A DNA stretch of 64,000 nt from a virus: the IMG/VR virus record IMGVR_UViG_3300020165_003419, positions 1-64,000 of that record; one strand, given 5' to 3'. Positions 31,701-38,232 of this stretch are shown piece after piece. Position numbers and translations under genes: made by a program. How positions within the stretch are numbered: the first letter of the stretch is position 1; every line of letters starts with the position of its first letter. The notes under the pieces are model-generated. The model worked only from the letters and a program-made list of their open reading frames with translations, was not told the origin of the DNA and did no database searches.

Positions 31701-34464
31701 CGGATTTATTAATCGAAACTATTTGTTTTAAGTTATTTTTAACCTCGTAGATGTTGTTATCAGAATAGATTTTTAACTGCACAAGATCGTCATCAATATT
31801 GAAACACCTAAGAACGTTTTTAAATGCGTTTTCGGTACCCTTGGCTTTATAGATGTTAGCAAGGTTGTTATATAAATTTTGATAAATTAAGTTTTTAGTA
31901 TCAAATAAATTATTCTCAAATATTCTTGTGTCGTTTCTGTTTAACAACTGTTCTTGTACTGACGCATCTACAAAAATATCAGGTACGTACATACCCAAAG
32001 ATTGCGGAAGATGATTGGCGAAGGGTATAGCTGATCCTGATTCGCCTACATAATTTACTTGTTTAAACTTTGGAAACTCTTTTGTCAACAAGTGGACATT
32101 ATCAAAATATGAGCCCACAATATGAGAAATAACGTCAAGATTGTTGTTTTCCGTATCTTCGTGAGCTTCAAGAACCCAACTTGGTGCGTGATTTACGAAT
32201 GCTGAATGGTTAGTCGAGTCGTAAAATTTACCAACATCTAATAAATCTTGTCGGACGGATATATAGTTCGGGTGATTTGATCTTATGATCGGTTCTTCAT
32301 ATTCTGATATAGCTGCCGAGGCTGACAAAATCGCAGAACCTGTGTTTCTAGACTGAGCAGCATATCCTGTCCATGCTCCGTTGGATATTCGTCCGGAATA
32401 ATCTGATACTATACTGTCAGTCGCGGTGACACCAGTGATTCCTTCATTAAATTTAAAATAGACACCCAATGTAGTGTTTGAGATATCTGTATTAGAGCCG
32501 CCGCCAACTCTGTCGAAGTGATTTTCTGCTACTTGTGCAGCGTTTCGTTCTGCTTTCCAAAACCTAAACTCGTCAATAGAGCCGGAAAGCTTGCCGGCGC
32601 CGGGAGCGCCAGAAGTTCCGACCGGGGCGGTCTGCAAAGCTCCAATTCGTCCGATGGCAGATTTATTGTTTAGATCAGCTATCAGGGCTGTCGTTTTAGC
32701 CGGCATAGCAGTAGCACTGTAAATTGTTTTTATATCTGCTGCCGACACCGGTGTGTTCCATACAGCAACATCTGCGATATTTCCTTTGAAGGGTCCGGTG
32801 CCAGACGTGCTGTCTCCGATTAAACAATCATCTGAATCGCCGGCGCCGATGATCCCATAATAAGCACCCGTTCTCGAACTGGGAGAAGAAGCCCATGCAA
32901 CTACTGCCCCATTCACGTATACTACTGGATTATTGGACGTTGAGTTAGCATCGTAAGTGACGGCTACGTGTGTCCAGGTACTTAAGGGTATGACACTATT
33001 TGCTGTTGACCAAGTATAGCTGGTTCCGGCGCCCCATTTAACATTAAAGTTTAATTTTTCATCTGCATCAGTCCAGAATCCTATGTCTGTGTCAGCAAAG
33101 TCTATAATTCTGTCTCTAGTTGTTGTGCCCGATGTACCATCTGTCTTGTAAATCCAAGCAGCAAATGACATTTGTTGTGTCGAACCTTCTGCGTTCCCAA
33201 TCAATGAATCCCATAAACTGTCAGTGCCAATTTCAATATGATCATTAGAACCATCGAAAGTTGCACTACCAGAAGGTGAAATATAAAGATGTGGTCTCAA
33301 GCTTGTGCTAACTGTTGGAAGGTCTGCTCCGTCGCAGATACCATTTCGATTTTTACCGCTGCTATCAGGCCACTGGAGTCCCACGACATCGTTGAGGCGC
33401 CACCAACCTTGCAAACTTTCTTCCGAGCTATATGAGGAAGTAACGGTAGATGAGTTGTATGAGCGGAACGCGGCGGACAAATCATATGCTCGCCTGGATT
33501 CATCGTCTAATTTTCCATTAACGTATAATTTTGTCTTAAAAAGAGAGCCACTGTTGACCATGGAGATAGCGTAGTGTTTCCAATCTGACATTTCGTAATG
33601 CAGTTTACTACTTCCAAGACTAATAAAGTTTCTTGTTGTTGTAGTGCCAGACATCACAGTGACAACAAAAGGCTTTTGTGCGGCGCCGTTTCTACTAGTT
33701 GAGCTGGTTAATTCTACTAGAATGCGACCGTAGCTATTACTAGATGCCGCTTCTTGGTTCCACCAATCAAAAAGAACTTGTTTCTCTGTCAGTGATGTGC
33801 TGATTGAGCCAGTGTTTAACCAAAATTCAACTGTTACTCCAGTATCAAAGTCTGCGTGTAAGTTAGACTGCCTGGTACCTTTGCCATAGTCTGTGGGTAA
33901 CCCAGCAGTCTCATAGATACTCTCATCATAGATGTTGCTACGATCTATCTTAGAGGAGTGTTCGTCTGGGGATTGATCTTTTAAGGAGGTGCCTTGTGAG
34001 CCAGTATGGGGACCACCCTTGAAAGTTATGTATTCCAATTTACTTGGTAAGCCATATCCGTCAGCCGTTGAAGTCTGTGTTCCCCAACCCACTTCTCCAA
34101 CTGAATTTGGATTTGCTGATATTACAGCGTAACCAGTAGATCTGGGGTATTTCTTATTAAAGATATACTTTTCTACTGGCAGCAGCTTATTGTAGAATGC
34201 GTTTTGTTCTGCTAATGAACCATCATAAGGATAAAAATCTGAGACATGGTCGAACCCAGACTTGTAATAAAGATAGGCTGATCCGTAGAATACAAATTTT
34301 TCTGGATTTGAGTAGTCAATATCTGGAACAAAAGTTCGTTGTTCTTCTATTATATTAATTGCATTATCTGACGACTCAACTGACGCATATGCACCTTTCT
34401 CGGTTTCATAATCGCTATATTGTGTTGTCTTGTTTGATGCGTCAAAAAGTTTTTTAATGCTCAT
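22744..34464 (-). CDS. giant LamG-domain virion protein (3906 residues)
   Basis: At 11.7 kb this is the longest gene in the window. Three stretches look like LamG/concanavalin A-type jelly rolls: about 190-345 (VTVEFWLNTGS near 208), about 350-590 (SFAAWIYKTDG near 431 and WTHVAVTYDA) and about 2000-2250 (SYAAWIRFSP near 2025 and WHHLAVVCP). These domains often bind sugars. The remainder is rich in Ser, Tyr, Asn and Thr, and the last 40 residues are Ala/Pro/Thr-rich and probably flexible. There is no signal peptide. Its position after gp6/J and the 519-residue gene corresponds to T4 gp7, but T4 gp7 has 1032 residues, so this would be a greatly enlarged wedge or a fibre. Start is ATG with an AGAGAG site. 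Confidence 0.75.
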   Translation of the reverse strand: MSIKKLFDASNKTTQYSDYETEKGAYASVESSDNAINIIEEQRTFVPDIDYSNPEKFVFYGSAYLYYKSGFDHVSDFYPYDGSLAEQNAFYNKLLPVEKYIFNKKYPRSTGYAVISANPNSVGEVGWGTQTSTADGYGLPSKLEYITFKGGPHTGSQGTSLKDQSPDEHSSKIDRSNIYDESIYETAGLPTDYGKGTRQSNLHADFDTGVTVEFWLNTGSISTSLTEKQVLFDWWNQEAASSNSYGRILVELTSSTSRNGAAQKPFVVTVMSGTTTTRNFISLGSSKLHYEMSDWKHYAISMVNSGSLFKTKLYVNGKLDDESRRAYDLSAAFRSYNSSTVTSSYSSEESLQGWWRLNDVVGLQWPDSSGKNRNGICDGADLPTVSTSLRPHLYISPSGSATFDGSNDHIEIGTDSLWDSLIGNAEGSTQQMSFAAWIYKTDGTSGTTTRDRIIDFADTDIGFWTDADEKLNFNVKWGAGTSYTWSTANSVIPLSTWTHVAVTYDANSTSNNPVVYVNGAVVAWASSPSSRTGAYYGIIGAGDSDDCLIGDSTSGTGPFKGNIADVAVWNTPVSAADIKTIYSATAMPAKTTALIADLNNKSAIGRIGALQTAPVGTSGAPGAGKLSGSIDEFRFWKAERNAAQVAENHFDRVGGGSNTDISNTTLGVYFKFNEGITGVTATDSIVSDYSGRISNGAWTGYAAQSRNTGSAILSASAAISEYEEPIIRSNHPNYISVRQDLLDVGKFYDSTNHSAFVNHAPSWVLEAHEDTENNNLDVISHIVGSYFDNVHLLTKEFPKFKQVNYVGESGSAIPFANHLPQSLGMYVPDIFVDASVQEQLLNRNDTRIFENNLFDTKNLIYQNLYNNLANIYKAKGTENAFKNVLRCFNIDDDLVQLKIYSDNNIYEVKNNLKQIVSINKSANFNKASQTSAVVYQRSASTNQDSRGFISGSSIQGYTGGAYEKNYGFTAEADVIFPKFFNTKDRVDRSFTQVSLFGAVQLAHPVNPAHQKGTNTSTPRTGSISRLANFQVYAVRDASNSKNVRFKLESSGSANPFPTLTSSLFKGVYDNNRWNLSVRLKPKSVGLTGFVSGSSLGYDLIFRGVHSVLGTIKDSFQVSSSISATTGSNFLTNHKRLYAGAYRNNLTGTLVSNSDVKISNVKYWAKHLENSDLELHLYDVNNSGVSGSYKNISALDTSTNMVDNLNKDTLVLEWNFDALTSSNAAGNFVTQDFSSGSSVIRENYGWLGKLTGYQYSGYGNFFDASSTNVIDRERVNSFKFVDPEEVVSSEMISILNDDDELLGFEQTIPNYVITAEKSMYRAISEEMLIFFSGIVDFNNTIGAPVNRYRGRYKDLEKLREAFFRRVKDTKDIEKFINYYKWFDTAITEIFSQLVPASANFVDGITNLVESHVLERNKYRTPFPTLEAKQPDPEAAMYGVGEKNYPYETGFTTLPTSPRKTTKQVDYWKMRAERSSVEISSGDANIDNQREKFREVINSRPVLSSSRDNIIVSNASTKYTPKKFANKNFQQTNIFSSDIPNARTYKGGTNFSIDKNIEFSKAALYPGGPVNQKGGVFVPQNILLSFNDDFLAITDFKDPSKTPAKKIKRVVPVDYGRHHDDKDGYYHVKSSKAFPFNIISSSLNSGYQSDVQAGLGLNIEITNLHNDVYGEDQEKPLQGIFTEHNVGGNQHRHTPLNTGTDNNNNRPEAWRILLGACAASVSGAIGMVGADYPMSPDYVAPPGANQPYPHADYPRATHYRDMVAKRPFNFKNIRITGSTKLGNYTNTYEIVSTFGAHSNPRQFIENLPVLPTNVFQGAATSSTSVRTFLDTKPTRDYDTVDREHFNFVNEYNVGYLTGTANKSVIKTKFSAPGGIEVMTPGYTDFRADEFSVYNALNYKNLSVLKPSQGPSGTISETYGIRVNDIHNLDFGLRSHLARHTARFGRDSNLALNPGASYAELPGMHKVHRNNLQRDKVLTETVVGVRTGPRLINDKSLYWGTDASRGMQLINADSASASTFLTSSRASGFSYAAWIRFSPAFNQGHLYNLGKSGAGGDPFFEIKKNYVSNAHRLELFARTRATDPHGGTAALAQYYITSSVLDDGNWHHLAVVCPTSSTNGAGYIGTDVAMYIDGAALNVITGTSPNNRFDAKRVVGTYQVRSKVKRDGQTALVIGGQSDGTGTGGGSSIFTGSMDQVTLWVGSLRATDVAALYNGGTPCDVTSSAPYVSSSATLYAWYKMGGAERDDKLNTSNTGVFVSGSNVVWDWKPENSRNLFPMSAVNTNFNTLTMSNAYRNEIPAPLAGCTPPISRYETQRTFKSSSLYDNFFVKHQIPRSSRQYAWITASLVSTNGHVGFVPTDFKISSSAGYIDAYNFVSASEIGSYDPTMAARRFGYRASNGAGYLQQVSDLNLNIYEPLTSSTNTLGQGTTHIIDYINNADALVKVVPLSRSPNAFNNLMFKRGNQYGFPSWKQTRQAQHPIIREQRKENKLQIMIDQAPRTYNMQPVSFRQKIQEIGIQDVTGQRHKLKTTHQPQYFATTELDNRLISVTANERVTPLQAVVIASYQAPSITNINYIKYSEASYPASRNEFVSHSTQRLNYSNDYWHSNREQRNILGADLYTGTYFTQVTGAYVRTSALGYKVSASAWALDAPTHFLTRRGPSAENKNTAQIIARWGEAPQRNYDWLGTGSAGELQNDWQSFFIESNKYPGAPTGQGTFFARDVYRAYNAVASPLYARKHLLSSPLSVINPNSITNTLAGRNGVAPNSQTARLGFSRAAGPAATPWLISSASEIFAGEALWEANKNAVIISDVLPNYKDQGRTRYRGKFTPTAPAYDSYAKFVESIRLQSRGRSIVPEYRISRNLPDYLSYGSPFSEGKQDYFDIPGSSINSSQQGFYIDYSNSDFLKYFAEVGSNSGLNPAEIRLVCSASIKFHPYKGFFPSQRTMDLVSEFKNSYENHARTKVKIAAAAGSNAYAGKNVFNVVPGGFRPVMQTYFAPGILYNTIKSGIAVDYPILYNRYKMLVGSHYINTSYTASTGDYAATTTNCGPHVPIMSDYMINTRTEEFMTASSSGSLEKGVVPANRLDRGYGSFWDQRVPFEAIIEPNMMANTQFADCEAHPSATINAVASYEASSDPTYTLMAKNFFGGVADFYLKNSEFTSLKSETVYKDDYRFETGSVFMARVKMRRSVTGSRDYSFESGSFMPESYTQGGGTALLPRLSTGPTDTAAIMYDQGSYFELPQDPMFAPNFNETFTMYSRPTAFGPPVAGHAGNVTSSHSYFPTTSQGLTPISAYTSSAHRSGSGDTYQIMDSVKGYNWSFTPPYYHGESWADLIFRPKGDVAYDLERILAETTVNYWRVDPGPKLKGYGITYSANHISSQVGASGSIGSNTSYRPKYGYIANQEYTSLIHDPKYKGQGEVVSTAPYAGSSINGNSMQLSASLNLFGVERVFKETTGTSANSANNANGLKSDVAAEQTNEVVGKRWIISTKFETPMLNFSDKYQQMPVSSSIDRTKGNVLLNYRTSTKTLPTFGSASAPNGMWHQFGEIPRDKKTGVFVEIDDMPKNWLRNHYQVRLSGSIYNDGIPDYAGALAKEGQVGSLRDLCGFKKTKTNSRIGELKDSHTINEAIVAIPYVVESTSENLKDSQTFSNFNGKYLFRLPAAGESTSPDAAAVINKQTQTMNKYILPPQFDFINYPDNAAPVVMYFFEFSYTFDKDDLSYMWQNLMPRNHEKGFFKTAVAEHRLSAGYPLEAGDILNNTNMRWMVFKVKQRSQADYYDYVNRQAGSSETISRDDDSPMQFNWPYDFCSIIESINMDTEVLFNNRPENSGKNTSVNYGGSISSEGNITAASAATYTASPTQSLATIPSGQVLNTNVSATRTQMSSAPTQAAAPAATAGAPSGNNIGNY

Positions 34465-34465
34465 T

Positions 34466-36025
34466 TTAGCTCTCTTTCACCCTAAATTTAAAAGCCTTAT
34501 CTTGTTCGACCCATGAATTAAGTCTATCATCATAAAACACAAATTTAAAGGCGTAAGAGTAACCTTTTTCAAGAAGGCTCATATCAAAATCAAAATAATT
34601 GCCAGAAACATTGTACGACAGCGCTGTGTGTAAATCACTTCCGGTTCCATAAGGAACAACCATTTGGTCATCAATTATGCGCATCACCCCATATGAAGCG
34701 CTGCGGATGCCGACAGATTCTATATCATTGTTCGCCACATTATAGATTGTAGGGCTCCAATTTTTCTCTCGGACATAAAGGTTAAGTCTTACTTTTTCCT
34801 TGTCAGAATACCCATTCTTGAGGTTTGAGATGTTAAGATAGTAGGTTGGCTCATTTGATGTAACACCGCCGGCAGTGTTGAAGTTTTCTGGCGTTAACGT
34901 GCCAGTAAAATATTGTTTGGCTGATGCGGACGCATTAACAACAGTGTTAGAACCACTAAACCATACATCATAAAGTGTATCAAGATTTTCTGACGAGGTA
35001 AAGCACACTGAGCATGAGTAAATACCGGTTGAAACCCAGCCTCCCGTAACAACTGTTTTCGCGGTACTGGTATTATTTAAGAATATTGCTGATCCCGAAG
35101 GTCCAGTATTATCGATTGAGCCCGAGAACAAGCTAACACACACATCTCCACCAGAAGGAATTCCAGGAAGGTTTACAAGTCTTCCTCGAACAATATTATA
35201 AAAATAAATCTTGTTTAAGTTATCTGCTGCGGGTGCGCGAGAACTGCTGAAATAAACATTTGCCCTATCATCTTTAATAGAGGAATCCCAGCGGGCTTCA
35301 ATCATCGGCCTCTTAAAGAAATATTGTGTGCCTCTTCCAAAAAATCTTTTGGTGTAATAAGAATCTTTGGCTCCAAGAGAATTCGTTACAACTGAAGTAT
35401 CTGTTCTTCCGTATGTCTCTGATGCGGAAGCTTCGTAAGACGCACTCAAGCGGATGCCTACACCATAGTTTGTCTGATCTCCAGCCAACCATCGCTCAAC
35501 AAGTGGTGTTATGTTAACATCGATGTCTTCTAATCCACCGGATAAATGCGTGGTATATAAATAATCTGAGTGTTCCCTATAGGTTCCTCCACGATCGAAC
35601 CAGCTAGCGCCCTTCTTTCTCTGTATCCAGTTTGAGCCTATCTGTCCGCTGGTATCATCGGCATAGTTTTCTAAATCTAGTCCAATACCTTCTTCCCAGT
35701 CTTGACTTATAGCGGCAATATTTAATTTATATTCGATTGGTACCGTTTTAGAGTGAGGTGCATTAAACATTTTTAGATAAAAACTTACACTGCCGCTCGC
35801 CGGAATTGTGCCGGCAGTGCGATCAGCGGCAATACCAGTTGTTGGAAACTTGATAATTGCTCTCGATAATTCTTGCGACGCTGACGTTATACGACCGTAA
35901 ATTGAAAATACTTCTAACACGTCCGCCATACCAGCGTTTGAGCCAGTCGCTCGTTTATTGAGCGCAGGTTTATAAGCACTAACAATTGTATTATCAGCTG
36001 ATGCTGTGTACCTAAAGAGACCCAT
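34466..36025 (-). CDS. virion baseplate-region protein, function unknown
   Basis: The 519-residue protein is Ser/Thr/Tyr-rich with a beta-type pattern, for example TPLVERWLAGDQTNYGVGIRL near 175-195, and ends in YAFKFVFYDDRLNSWVEQDKA before a short basic tail. Four Gly/Ser loops of the 'SGSA' type are spread through it. No membrane or catalytic motif is visible. It sits between the gp6/J-like wedge gene (1-base overlap) and the LamG giant (1-base gap), so all three are likely translated together and assemble into the same baseplate wedge. Confidence 0.6.
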   Translation of the reverse strand: MGLFRYTASADNTIVSAYKPALNKRATGSNAGMADVLEVFSIYGRITSASQELSRAIIKFPTTGIAADRTAGTIPASGSVSFYLKMFNAPHSKTVPIEYKLNIAAISQDWEEGIGLDLENYADDTSGQIGSNWIQRKKGASWFDRGGTYREHSDYLYTTHLSGGLEDIDVNITPLVERWLAGDQTNYGVGIRLSASYEASASETYGRTDTSVVTNSLGAKDSYYTKRFFGRGTQYFFKRPMIEARWDSSIKDDRANVYFSSSRAPAADNLNKIYFYNIVRGRLVNLPGIPSGGDVCVSLFSGSIDNTGPSGSAIFLNNTSTAKTVVTGGWVSTGIYSCSVCFTSSENLDTLYDVWFSGSNTVVNASASAKQYFTGTLTPENFNTAGGVTSNEPTYYLNISNLKNGYSDKEKVRLNLYVREKNWSPTIYNVANNDIESVGIRSASYGVMRIIDDQMVVPYGTGSDLHTALSYNVSGNYFDFDMSLLEKGYSYAFKFVFYDDRLNSWVEQDKAFKFRVKES

Positions 36026-37821
36026 TATCTAATCTTACCTCTAATATCTACTTCTGGAAATTTTAATTCAAAAATTGCGTTAGCTGGACATAGCAACTGG
36101 CTACCATCTGGAGACATATTTTTGTTTATTACAAACGTTGTAGCCGAATACTGACCACCAGTTTTATTATTTATTTTTACACTCACAACATCTAACACTG
36201 CGTCCAAGTCTTTTAGAGCAGTATAGATGCTACTAACATACATTGGCTCGCCAATAAAAAACCCTTCTGAAAATATACTTTTGATTTTCGCCACTGCCAT
36301 GGCTTGGATATCTGAGCGCGCATGTCCGGGCTTAAGCTTTAATACAAAATCAACTCCTAAATTAATTATATAAGGATCTAAAATGTCGATTGTGTCATTA
36401 ACCATTCGATAATTGTTTAACCAAGTCTGCAGGTTTTTCTTAATTGTGTTATTGGTAGTGGTCAGTTTACGAAAACTGTCCTCAGATACAACATACATAT
36501 TTAAGTTTCTTTTCATAGAGTCTTGGTCTTTGACCACAAGACATCTTTTAATTGAACCATACTTTCCTGGCATTCTGTATGCTATGTTTTCATAATCTGC
36601 CTGCGTAACCGCTCGATTTTGAGTTGGAAACGTATCGTATATTCTTCTTTTAATTTCAGACGTTGATGGGCTTGTTACATCACCTGTTATTGGCTTACTG
36701 TTTGAAACTTCCAAGCTATTTGTTAATGTATTTATTTCGTTGTTACTTAATACTGTTCTATCTTCAAATTCTAATATAGGAGAGGCAACTACGTTTACAG
36801 CATTGGATGCAACGTTAGAGTTCGTATTATTTGTAGTCCGGTAAACAATGAACAGAGAAGTATTAGATGGTACGATCCCATAGCTAATATTTTGTGATAG
36901 CCTAGTTGGATCAAAAGAAGTGTTAGTGACGTAATCTTTACCAAAAACGTCTATTGCAACTGACTGCGGTGATGCCACTACGTCTGTTTGGTTCGCATCA
37001 CCGGATCCAAATTGTAAAAAATATCCATCTCTACTAAATTCTGACACAAACTTTCGTGATACCAGCATTGGCTTCAATACAGACGGCACATTGTCATTTT
37101 TAAAATTTTCATTGGGTAGCTCTTTATAAACCATATCTTGAGCCAGATAGTCAACTTCGTAATATTGATTACCTTCTGCATCGAAAACTGAAATAATTTC
37201 TACAATGTTTCGATTAGTCAGCTTCACTTTCTTAAATCGTTCAAAAGCTCCGACCTTAACTGTTTGCTGCCCTAACTTTCCAGAAACTACGCGGCCGGTT
37301 GCACGTATAGCGTAATAAGTGGGGGCGCCGGTGGTATTATCAACTTGAGCCACAATAACTGGGTTTGAGGGGTCATTAAAATCTGTATTTTCTATTAACA
37401 TAAAAGACAAGCCATTCCTAGAGGTAAATCTTGTTCCTCTTTTTAAAATTGGAATGTATCGTGTGTCCGGTCCTAAACCGCTCGAAGCTGCGGGTATTTG
37501 AACATAAAGGTTAACTTCTCCAAAAGTAGAAGAGCGCCCAGGGGCTTTGTACCCTAATGCTCTTCCGTGGCGGACCACATTACTATATTGAAACGAGGTA
37601 TCTAAAAAAGATTCATTGATATTGTAATCTAAATAGAAATTAAGCTGATCGCCGACGTAGGCAACCGCATCTAACATCATGGCTCCAAACGAAGCCTCAC
37701 TAAAGTCTTGGAAGGTATCGGGGTAGAATCGCTCTGCCATTTCCAAGAGATCTTGGCGAATTTCTGTAAATTCTCTATTAGTGTAGTTTATTGGTATGAA
37801 TTTTTTTTGGTCTTCTGCCAT
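36025..37821 (-). CDS. baseplate wedge protein, gp6/J-like
   Basis: The 598-residue protein has the features of the gp6/J family: an N-terminal helical region with IRQDLLEMAERFYPDTFQDF (about 20-40), FGAMMLDAVAYVGDQLNFYL, then RAVTQADYENIAYRMPGKYG (about 395-415), which is the signature of baseplate J-like proteins, and a C-terminal part with DAVLDVVSVKINNKTGG. Members form the ring of wedges around the hub of contractile tails. GAGGAAAT precedes the ATG. It lies next to the gp25-like gene with a 14-base gap, the order also seen in T4-like and P2-like phages. Confident family call. Confidence 0.88.
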   Translation of the reverse strand: MAEDQKKFIPINYTNREFTEIRQDLLEMAERFYPDTFQDFSEASFGAMMLDAVAYVGDQLNFYLDYNINESFLDTSFQYSNVVRHGRALGYKAPGRSSTFGEVNLYVQIPAASSGLGPDTRYIPILKRGTRFTSRNGLSFMLIENTDFNDPSNPVIVAQVDNTTGAPTYYAIRATGRVVSGKLGQQTVKVGAFERFKKVKLTNRNIVEIISVFDAEGNQYYEVDYLAQDMVYKELPNENFKNDNVPSVLKPMLVSRKFVSEFSRDGYFLQFGSGDANQTDVVASPQSVAIDVFGKDYVTNTSFDPTRLSQNISYGIVPSNTSLFIVYRTTNNTNSNVASNAVNVVASPILEFEDRTVLSNNEINTLTNSLEVSNSKPITGDVTSPSTSEIKRRIYDTFPTQNRAVTQADYENIAYRMPGKYGSIKRCLVVKDQDSMKRNLNMYVVSEDSFRKLTTTNNTIKKNLQTWLNNYRMVNDTIDILDPYIINLGVDFVLKLKPGHARSDIQAMAVAKIKSIFSEGFFIGEPMYVSSIYTALKDLDAVLDVVSVKINNKTGGQYSATTFVINKNMSPDGSQLLCPANAIFELKFPEVDIRGKIR

Positions 37822-37835
37822 TTTATTTCCTCACA

Positions 37836-38201
37836 TTAAATAGTAAGTTCAAGTAAATCTTTTATACCCATATCAGGGATCGAATAGGTTATTCTGATAG
37901 ATATGGTATTTGGAGCTTGAGCCGGTTCGGCAAAGTCGATGGCACCAACAATGATGGCTGGCATATATCTTCTAACTTGCTGGTTGATTTTTGCTATAAT
38001 TGCTGATCGGTAATCCGTTGATTTGTTGGTAAACAAAAATGTTTTGATTCCAACTCCGAATCCGGGCTCCATAACCCTCTCTCCCGGATTGGTAAGTATC
38101 AACATAATAAAATTTTGACGCAGCGTCTCCTTGACGGTATAATTCATAGCGAATCCGTCGGAAGAGTCTCTGTTAATTGGTAGTGATACGCCAAGTGCCA
38201 T
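37836..38201 (-). CDS. baseplate protein, GPW/gp25 family
   Basis: The 121-residue length and the core TVKETLRQNFIMLILTNPGE followed by RVMEPGFGVGIKTFLF (together about 23-58) identify the GPW/gp25 (tail sheath-initiating baseplate) family. T4 gp25 sits at the inner baseplate and nucleates sheath growth. Here the protein begins directly at the conserved region, with only a short polar N-terminus, and ends ISIRITYSIPDMGIKDLLEL. The gap of 31 bases before it contains a short inverted repeat, GTTATAA..TTATAAC, at the ribosome site, which is too short to call a structure. Confidence 0.88.
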   Translation of the reverse strand: MALGVSLPINRDSSDGFAMNYTVKETLRQNFIMLILTNPGERVMEPGFGVGIKTFLFTNKSTDYRSAIIAKINQQVRRYMPAIIVGAIDFAEPAQAPNTISIRITYSIPDMGIKDLLELTI

Positions 38202-38232
38202 AGTTATAACCTGTTATAATTATCTCGTTAAT

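Noticed and set aside
38202-38232. GTTATAA/TTATAAC inverted repeat before the gp25-like gene
   Set aside because: The arms are short and AT-only, with no T-run, so neither an operator nor a terminator can be supported.
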